Shown here one piece after another: positions 56,435 to 64,000 of a DNA stretch of 64,000 bases. How positions within the stretch are numbered: the stretch's first letter is position 1; each line of letters begins with the position of its first letter. The notes beneath the pieces are model-generated. The model did no database searches, was not told where the DNA came from, and saw only the letters and a program-made list of their open reading frames with translations. A program made the translations under genes and the position numbers. This DNA is from Anisodus tanguticus (Eukaryota > Streptophyta > Magnoliopsida > Solanales > Solanaceae): positions 40,913,062 to 40,977,061 of the forward strand of contig CM067545.1 of the NCBI GenBank assembly GCA_034509755.1, in the 5' to 3' direction.

Positions 56435-56990
56435 TCAATACACCAAGATATCATCGATAAAGACAATGATGAAGGAATCCAAGTATGGCTTAAAAATGTC
56501 ATTCATCATGTCCATAAAAGCTACCAAGGCATTTGTAAGCCCAAAATATATCACAAGGAACTCGTAATGAACATAACGAGTCCTAAAGGCCGTCTTCGGA
56601 ATATCCTTATCTCGAATCTTCAACTGGTGATAGCCTGACCTCAAATCAATATTTGAAAATACCGAAGCACCCTGAAGCTGGTCAAACAAGTCATTAATGC
56701 GAGGAATCGGGTACTTATTATGAATGGTGACCTTGTTCAACAGATGGTAATCTATGGACATCCTCATCGTACCATCTTTCTTCTTCACAAATAACATGGG
56801 AGCACCCCAAGAGGAGACATTCGGTCTAATGAACCCCTTACTCAAAAGATCCTATAACTACTCTTTCAACTCTCTCAACTCAGTAGGTGCCATTCTATAA
56901 GGTGCAATAGAAATAGGGCGCATGCCTGGATCTAAGTTAATGCACAAATCAATATCACGATCTGGTGGCATACCCGGAAAATCGATTAGG
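56435..56990 (-). pseudogene. G2 pol: reverse transcriptase
   Basis: 56845-56435 is open for 136 codons: SKGFIRPNVSSWGAPMLFVK, RMSIDYHLLNKVTIHNKYPI, PRINDLFDQLQGASVFSNID, SGYHQLKIRDKDIPKTAF, FGLTNALVAFMDMMND and IVFIDDILVY (FIDD box intact). 56846-56990, upstream, has the PYRMAPTE-like approach with stops. RDKDIPKTAFRTRYVHYEFL is the usual substrate-binding block. The chain would be fused to RNase H in life; a stop near 56434 separates them. Confidence 0.9.
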
Positions 56991-56995
56991 AATAC

Positions 56996-57480
56996 CTATG
57001 CAAACTTACATACAACAAACATAGATTCAAGGGATGAAGAATCAACCCTAGTATTACGAACATGAGCCAAGTATGCCAAACATCCATTGTCAACTAGTTT
57101 CTTTGCGCGGAGATAAGAAATGATCTCTTTCGGAGCGGGACTAGGAGTACCCCTCCACTTAAATCTAGGAATCCCAGACATGGCTAAGGTAATTGTCTTG
57201 GTATGACAGTCCAAGATCACATGATACAGGGACATACCCAATATAATATCAAAGTCTAATATATCTAGGATCATTAAGTCTACCCATGTGTCATACCCCA
57301 TAAAAGTAACTAAGCAAGACCGATAGAATCTATCAATCAATAGAGAATCCTTGACCGGAGTAGACATATAAATAAGCAAGTAAAGACGGCCACAAGTCAA
57401 ATCTCAACCAACCGAATGATAAGCATATACATATGAAAAAGTAGACTCTAGATCAAACTAGACCATAGCCGGTCAATGGC
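56996..57480 (-). pseudogene. G2 protease
   Basis: Upstream of 57400 the minus strand reads FDLESTFSYVYAYHSVG, corresponding to the family's D-P-G-S-TFSYV active site: Asp remains but Gly is Glu. Then MSTPVKDSLLIDRFYRSCLV, GYDTWVDLMILDILDFDIIL (second protease block, ILG) and IPRFKWRGTPSPAPKEIISY, the linker to RT. The changed active site and the stop after the first block make it inactive. Confidence 0.78.
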
Positions 57481-59110
57481 GAATATAAATTTTACTTGAG
57501 ATCACAACATCAAAAGCCTCTGCCTCAAGCCTACCGGGAAATACATAACAATGCTCACCACCACGGCCACTCAAATCAAATTGTGCTTCTTCCCTAGAGA
57601 CTTGGTAACCACCCCTACCGGACTAATATCCACCCTTAGAAGAATGAGGACCACAAGGGCCTACCGAGCACCCCCATCACTGAAGAATCACCCCATCTAC
57701 CAAAAGATGCCAGAGTCCTAGAGGTGTAGAACCTAAAATCCTTTTTAGTCCCACTCTGTCTAGATAAGGGAAAATCTCTCTTAAAGTGACCTAACTCACC
57801 ACAACCAAAACAAGCTCTGGAGGTTGATACACGAAGGCTGAAGAACCGGATGGACCACCTCGGTGGCCAAGAGAAAGAACCTCTATGAGACTATCCGACC
57901 CCATACCCACTATGTTTAGATGAGCTACTAGAAGATATCTGCAATGCGGACTGAACGGAATAGCTGGGGGCTGAATGATAGGTCCTGGAAGACTGACCCC
58001 CACCTTTATGACTAGAAGAACCACTAAATCCACTATCCTGATGAGGCCTCTTCTCACTAGACCCTTCAAAAGATTGAATCGTGGTAGCCTCAACACTCAT
58101 AGCATGATCTACAACTGTCCGAAAGGAAGAGCCCATAGCCACATGCTGAAGATAGGGAGCATAAAGTGAAAGCACAAGCCCATTGACAAACCTACAGACT
58201 CTGTCAGCCTCTGTCAGAACCAAGTGTGATGCATACTGAGCCAAAAAAAAAGTCTTCCATCATACTCTTCCACCGACATACCCCTCTACAGCAAATGAGT
58301 GAACTCATCCTTGCATTGATCCCTCAAAGTACGTGGCATGTACTTCTCTAAGAAGACTTGATGGAGTTGTACCCATGTGAGTAAAGGTGCACCAGCTAGT
58401 CTGCCCTCAATATAATACCTCAACCACATCTTCGCATCATTGTAAAATGGGAAAGACACATAGTCCACTCTATGGAACTCAATAATACCCATCTTGTACA
58501 ACCTCTCATGCGTATCTACGATGAACTCATACGCATCCTCATTGTGGGTACCATGAAATATGGGCGGCTCCATTTTAGGACCTTGCCTATGAGCTCATGA
58601 TCTCTAAGTTTCAAAGTTTGGGCTGCTACTGGCTTAGGAATTCCCTTAGGGGCTGGTAGACCGTCAATACGTGGGGCCATGGCTGCAATAGGCTGCATTC
58701 TCTATGTCTGCCTATGCTCGGGAGTATGCAACCTTGCTCTAGTCTGAAAACCACCTGGAGTGACATCGTTTGTGGCCTGCTAGGCATCAAGATGCAGAAG
58801 CATACCGGCCAATGTGTCTTGATATACTAGATCAGACATAGCCTCGGGGTGAGTCAAGGCTGGCCCTACACCTTACCCATAGATGCTCGGTCGTCCCTGG
58901 GCTCATGCTCGGAAAAAAAGCGATTGTGCCGTGCCCATCTCTAGCCACAAAAGCCCTACCCCTAGCTGTTGTAGCACCACGACCTCTAGCTCGGCTGCGA
59001 CCTCTCGCCTGTCCTCATCCTCTCACACCGGCCCCAGTAGCAGGCTCTGGCGTGCCGTCCCTCGCAATATCAGCTCATGTCCTCACCATCTGTGAGAGAA
59101 TAAAAATAAA
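57481..59110 (-). pseudogene. G2 gag
   Basis: N-terminal part (about 59095-58883) is Arg/Gly/Ala-rich (RGRGATTARGRAFVARDGHG). 58573-58286 has the retrotransposon gag fold (MEPPIFHGTHNEDAYEFIVD, AKMWLRYYIEGRLAGAPLLT, FLEKYMPRTLRDQCKDEFTH). 58244-57891 goes on with EADRVCRFVNGLVLSLYAPY, then Ser/Gly-rich sequence. Near 57820-57775 stands the zinc knuckle CFGCGELGHFKRDFP, in which the last Cys of CCHC is Phe. Stops and frame changes separate the parts. Gag would build particles and bind RNA. Confidence 0.82.
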
Positions 59111-59282
59111 TAAGATACCAATTAAAACATTCTAGATACCAATTTGAATAAAGTAGCACAAAATAATGAAAGAATTTGAAGTTTTCTAAATATCCCATAA
59201 CCTCTCACAAATAAGTACAGAGCTCGTCGTACCCATCCGCAAGACTCTACTAGACATGATCTTGTACTTATAGACCGAGTAA

Positions 59283-59300
59283 CCTAGGGCTCTAATACCA
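59283..59300 (-). promoter_or_regulatory. G2 primer binding site
   Basis: Minus strand TGGTATTAGAGCCCTAGG, three bases inside the 5' LTR edge; initiator tRNA-Met type with one change from TGGTATCAGAGC. Confidence 0.85.
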
Positions 59301-59303
59301 ACT

Positions 59304-61702
59304 TGTCACGACCCTAAATTACTAAGTCGTGTGGGCACCTACTATTTTCTACCTCGGTAGGCGAACCCATCCCTTAATCAATATTTCAACAACAGATAAA
59401 TAAATAGAACAAGATAAGCGAATGTCTAAATCATAAATATCATAGGTACAGAAGTATAATACTAACACAACCCCATGGAATGGTCTGAAATAGTACAAGA
59501 GCCACTAATCATCAACACAATTCTGGAAATAACACATAAGTCTCAAAGTGTTAATACTGTCTCAGAATAAAAATAAAGACAAGTGATAAGGAAGGAGTCT
59601 CTGGGCAACGGGTCCATCAAGCAATGCTCACCCTAGAAGACTCAACAACAACCTTGGGATCAATCTCGAGGAATGAATGTAGAATTGGTCACATACTCTG
59701 TGCTAAAAAAGAATGCAATAAGGTAATATCAATACATACACTATGTACTGGTAGGTATCATAGGCCGATAATAGTTAGCTAACATATATACAAGAAGAAA
59801 CTGAAGAATAGATATGTTCGCAATCAAGTACAAGTAATATCACAATCCAAGAATAAACAACTCAAGTATAGAGAGTCAAGTCCAGAATCCAAGAAATATG
59901 TGAATGTAATGATGAGTAAATATGCAATGAAATGCAATGCAATGTCCAAATGTAACCTTACTACACACATGCTCCGAGCGGAATATCTTTACGTCCCGGC
60001 AGTCATGACCCACGGGGGACCGGTGAAGTCCATGTACCACTCCCCCAAGCCCGGTAAAATTCCTTTGACACCGGACTCTCATCTCTCTTTTACGCTCTCC
60101 AGCAAAGATCTCGAAGGCTACACTCTCTCACTTATCATCATTTCCAATCACAGTTCATAACACATCATCATATGAATAGGAATGTATGCCATGCATGACA
60201 TCAATTACGTTTGTCATAATGTCATAAAGTACAGTTCACAATTTCAAGTCATATTCATTATCCTTCCAATTTCGATGATATGTGAGATATCAAGAGAGAA
60301 ATGAATGCAAACACAAGTCACAAAATATAGCGAATATGGCGACAAGCCCACAAACCAGTCAACAATACCAAACTAAGTAATCCAGCCCAATTTTATACCT
60401 GAAGGCGTAACATTCTTTCTCCAACAATATCTAACTCTACATATGCTTCGCTAATCGAAGTATAACCAGAAGGTAAGTCGTAACCTACCTGCATGTCGAG
60501 CTGGAGCCACAAAAGATCACACCTGAGCCTAGCCCTTCCCAATTCGCAATAGTACTCGAAGTCTAAATATTGTTGAAATCTAATTTAGAGAATGAAAATA
60601 ACAACACCCATAACACTAGACTATTTCTTTGAACCCGAAATAAATAGGGGAGAAAGGGGAAACGGTCCCATAAGGGTAAAACATTCATTTCAAATGTGAA
60701 ATATGAAATTCAACGTTCTAGGAGTTTAATCCTACTAATCAATTGCTACAATAACTCAAGACTAGGCCAATTTCACCAAATAATACAAAAAACCCAATTT
60801 GGGTATGAACCCTAATTTTCCAATATTCAAATTCATCAACAATAATGAAAGATTCAAGCCTCATACTTACTAGTTAGTGAAATACAAGATTAGATTAGAA
60901 AAACCCATCAATTTATCTCACATTTAGGCCTAATAATAAAATATACAATATTTAGGTAGAACTCATCTTCTCTACTAGTTTCTAGGTTTTCCCACCATTA
61001 AATCGATTAAGAAAGGTAAAGAAAAGTAATACAAGGCTTAAGAAGCTTATCCCATGAAGAATCCGCCTAAAGAATGCTTGAAATCGCCGTAAGAGTGCTT
61101 TGGAGAAATTTGTTTGGAATGGGGAGAGAGCGGTCACTCAACCGCGCCTGCAGCCCTAGCCAAAAACCTAGACCTTCACCGTAGCAGCTTGCTATCCTTT
61201 GCGGCGGTCCCAATCCGATGTGGCGCACTGAGGCTCGCCCTAGTGGGTACACCAGACACCAGTAGATTTTTGTGCTATCACAATTCCAACCCGAAATTCT
61301 ATAATCAACCGAGAGCTCCTTGACACAAACCAGATATGCACACATGTGTAAAAATATGCTACAGACTCACTCATGGTATCAGAAGTTTCGGAGGTCTATT
61401 TCTTCACGTCAACCCCCAACGGCCTAAAACCAACTTTCTAACCAATGGACAAAAACACTCCAGAGGGCCTCAGGAACTGAACCAACTATCCCACAAAGTC
61501 ATAAACGACCCTTTAGACCTCACGAAATCAACAAAATTTTGGGGAAAAAATCTGTTTACCCAAAAGCCAACTATCGGTCAAACTTTCAAATTTAAATGTT
61601 CTAATTTCTCAACATCCACTTAGATCGTCCGAAAGCATTGGGAATTGGATCAACAGGGGTAAAATAGTCAAAATGCACGTAACGACTAAACAGGTCGTTA
61701 CA
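59304..61702 (-). repeat. G2 5' LTR
   Basis: Plus-strand ends TGTCACGACC...GGTCGTTACA, 2399 bp. Shares TCGGTAGGCGAACCCATCCC and most other sequence with the 3' LTR. Followed by CATAT, the target duplication. Confidence 0.92.
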
Positions 61703-62079
61703 CATATTTTCATTTCCGTAAGTCTATCATGACACATTCGGTGTGATCAACACGAGTTAATCATTTTTACCCTAAAAAATCTTTCTTTAAGAGGAAGGAC
61801 AAGAAATCTACAAGGCGATGCTCATTGGTTTCGTATATGTCATTAATCTTTCTAAAAAGCTCTTTTAAAGATTATTTTGACTAAAGTCGCTGGCAAAGCG
61901 ACCACGTAGCTAATAATCATCTTCTTTAAGTACATGTTAGTACAAATATCAGAGTGGACTTCGGGAGAGGCATTAGGGTGATTGCCATAAGATCAAAAGG
62001 CATCAGAGTAATGACTTCTATTAACATTTAAAGGAAATGAGTGAACCGGTCCAAAAGGGTTATAAAACAGACAAAGCAC

Positions 62080-62530
62080 CACAAAGGCGGCACAATCGAG
62101 CCGAGCGGGCTATATATGAACAAAGCGCCAAAAGGGATACAAAATAGAAAAAGTTCCACAAGGGCAGCACAATCGAGCCGACAGGGCTATATATGAACAA
62201 AGGGCCAAAAGGTAGCACAATCGAGCCAAAGGGCTACAAAACGGACAAAGCGCCATAAGGGTGGCACAATCGAGCCAAGAGGGCTATATGAATAGAGCAT
62301 CAAAAGGTAGCATAATCGAGCCAAAAGGGCTACAAAATGGACAAAATGCCCCAAGGCCGGCACAATCTAGCCAAAAGAGCTACAAAACGGACAGAGCGCC
62401 AATAGGTAGCACAATCGAGCCAAAAGGCTACAAAATGGACAAAGCGTCATAAGGGCGACACAATCGAGCTAAAAGGGCTACAAAATGGACAAAGCACCAC
62501 AAGAGCGACATAAACAGAGCCAAGAGGGTT
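62080..62530 (+). repeat. Tandem repeat, about 49-bp period, 8-9 units
   Basis: CACAATCGAGCCAAAAGGGC...ACAAAGCGCCA recurs at about 62090, 62168, 62217, 62266, 62312, 62361, 62411 and 62460; first spacing is longer. Confidence 0.82.
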
Positions 62531-62770
62531 GTGCGAATGAATAAAATGGAAATCAGACCGAGAGGGTCGCAATAAAAAAAGACAAAATGGTCATCTGACC
62601 GAAAAGATCACAATCAACGAATGAAAAAAATTGTAATCCGACCAGTAGGGTCACAACCAATAAAAGGACAAAAACGACAATCCAACCGAGAGGGTCACAA
62701 CCGACAAAGAGAAAAAATGCCCAATCCAACTGAAAGGGTCGCAGCCATACAAAGAGTTAGAACGATGTAA
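62530..62770 (+). repeat. Tandem repeat, about 43-bp period, 5 units
   Basis: AATCCGACCGAGAGGGTCAC followed by A-rich sequence, five diverged copies. It grades into the next array. Confidence 0.7.
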
Positions 62771-63290
62771 ATCCGATCGGGAAGACTGCAACTTTCATTC
62801 TCAAAGTCAAAACAACGTATATCCTATCGGAGAGACCGCAGTGGTCATTTTCAAGGTCAAGGTGATATAAAACTAGTCAAAGAGGATAAAGTATTCACTC
62901 TAAGAGTCATATTTATTCGGTCATGAAGACCGCAATCTTCATTCCCTAAATCAAAAGTGATATAATTTTGGTCAAAGAGGCTGCAGTATTCACTCCAAGA
63001 GTTAAGAACGATGTAAATCCGGTCGGGAAGATCACAATATTTGTTCCCAAAGTCAGGGTGATGTATTTCCGGTCAAGGGGTTGAAGTATTCACTCCAAGA
63101 GTCAGAATTATATAAATCCAGTCAAAAAGACCACAATCTTCATTCCTAAAGTCAAGAGTTATGTAATTCTGGTCAAAGAGGCTGCATTATTCACTCCAAG
63201 AGTCAGAACGAATGTAAATTCAATCAGGAAGACCGCAGTCTTCATTCCCAAAGTCAAAATGATATAAATTCGACCAGACAAGCTGCATTA
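62770..63290 (+). repeat. Composite tandem repeat, about 115-120 bp, 4-5 units
   Basis: Alternating half-units: GTCGGGAAGACCGCAATCTT CATTCCCAAAGTC and GTCAAAGAGGCTGCAGTATT CACTCCAAGAGTC, each about 57 bp, so a dimer has become the repeating unit. Confidence 0.75.
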
Positions 63291-63439
63291 TTTAACGACA
63301 TGCAAGAAATCTACTCAGCAAAGAATTCATACCTGTCGAGAGGGCCATTCATACAAACAACGCTAAGAAGGTCACCCATAAGATCAAACCGAGAGATTAT
63401 GATGACAAAACCATGCAGGAGTGAACTTACCTTTATTTC

Positions 63440-63870
63440 TAATCGGGTCGTCCACCCTCGAATTGTAACGAACAGGACCGTCCACCCTAAAATTATGACA
63501 AACATGGTTGTCCACCCTAAGTTTGTGACAAATAGGGTCATCCGCCTTAAAATTGTGACAAGAATGGTCATCCACCATAAAACTATGACAAATAGGATTG
63601 TCCACCCTAGTGACAAACAAGGTCGTCCACCCTAAAATTGTGAAAACCAAGTCATCCACTTTAAAATTGTGACACTTACCTTTATTTCTAATCGGTCGTC
63701 CACCCTAAAATTGTGACAAATAGGGATGTCCACCATAAAATTATGACAAACAGGGTCGTCCACCCTAAAATTGTGATAAACAGGGCCGTCCACCCTAAAA
63801 TTATGATAAGCATGGCCGTCCACCATAAATTATGACACTTACCTTTATTTCATATCAGGTCATCCGCTCT
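63440..63870 (+). repeat. 30-bp minisatellite, about 12 units
   Basis: TCCACCCTAAAATTGTGACA AACAGGGTCG begins at 63451, 63481, 63511 and 63541, an exact 30-bp step, then continues with small losses to about 63835. The phrase CTTACCTTTATTTCTAATC interrupts it at about 63427, 63675 and 63838, giving a higher-order pattern. 30 bp is ten codons, so both strands stay open. Confidence 0.87.
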
Positions 63871-64000
63871 CTAAGGTGACACACATTAGGCTGATCACGT
63901 CGAAGTGGAACACTGCCTATTTCTAAAATGGATTATCATAGGACAATATATTTGTCTCGAAGATTTGAGATAACGTCACGAAGACGTGCCTACCAATTAT

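Larger units (their letters stand above)
51623..61702 (-). mobile_element. Ty3/gypsy chromovirus, Tekay-type, complete (G2)
   Basis: Two LTRs of about 2.4 kb (51623-54087 and 59304-61702), primer site, gag, protease, RT, RNase H, integrase and a chromodomain-like end, all on the minus strand, total about 10.1 kb. The 5-bp repeat CATAT at 51618-51622 and 61703-61707 is the target duplication. The order RT-RNase H-integrase-chromodomain is that of chromoviruses, and the protein style is Tekay/Del. Many stops in all blocks, so defective. Confidence 0.92.
61703..64000 (+). other. O1 leader region, right part, rich in minisatellites
   Basis: Continuation of the sequence interrupted by G2. Apart from 61703-62050, which has no feature I can name, it is a series of different tandem repeats (below) running to 63840. 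Open frames 62261-62452, 63300-63635 (+) and 63311-63826 (-) lie in repeats and are not genes. Confidence 0.55.

Noticed and set aside
1..59000. Endogenous pararetrovirus (caulimovirid) sequence
   Set aside because: Every RT block is followed by integrase and LTRs in Ty1 or Ty3 order, with no movement protein or coat-type region.
62080..63840. Regular repeats that might look like a CRISPR array
   Set aside because: Units are contiguous tandem repeats without unique spacers, and the DNA is plant nuclear.
1..64000. tRNA, rRNA or other RNA genes
   Set aside because: None recognised by eye; only tRNA-complementary primer sites were seen. A covariance-model scan would be decisive.

Overview
This is plant nuclear DNA: AT-rich, with no intact gene and nearly the whole window made of nested, decayed LTR retrotransposons. 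Element types (Athila-type and Tekay-type Ty3/gypsy, RE1-like and TNT1-94-like Ty1/copia, Stowaway MITEs, a probable Ogre/Tat element) and their style suggest an asterid, most likely Solanaceae (inference). All open frames are fragments of polyproteins with stops and frameshifts. The only host gene I recognise is a wrecked S-type anion channel gene of the SLAH1/SLAH4 type.

Layout. 1-9957 (+): 3' two thirds of an Athila-type gypsy element (pol, ORF3-like region, 3' LTR), inserted in a copia element whose pol 3' end and LTR follow (9958-12312). 12666-19717 (-): SLAH pseudogene, last exon 12666-12947, intron 12948-14173, preceding exon split by an RE1-like copia (C1, 14398-19415, with a CAAAG target duplication) and cut off upstream by another copia (C2, 19718-20612). 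20613-33379 (+): TNT1-94-like copia whose leader-gag module is present three times in tandem, then pol, a full LTR, and a second leader-gag that shares that LTR. 33380-37485 (C3) and 37927-42508 (C4) are two more minus-strand relatives of C1. 42509-42800 is a tandem duplication of unknown origin. About 43.2-64 kb looks like the 5' part of a very large Ogre/Tat-type element (long LTR, tRNA-Arg-like primer site at 48673, leader full of minisatellites), carrying a Stowaway MITE (48341-48580) and a complete minus-strand Tekay-type gypsy element (51623-61702, target duplication CATAT).

How the parts relate. Nothing here works as a pathway. The value of the window is the order of events it records: SLAH gene, then insertions C1 and C2, a micro-inversion and deletions inside the exon, tandem amplification of a retrotransposon 5' module, and junctions with copied filler DNA. 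I found no convincing new biological system. The least ordinary items are the inverted segment inside the SLAH exon, the triplicated leader-gag module with its exact 72-bp coding-frame minisatellite, the palindrome-bearing LTRs of the C1/C3/C4 family, and the exact 30-bp repeat near the right end. Boundaries were read by eye and are good to a few bases only where target duplications or TG...CA ends are quoted.
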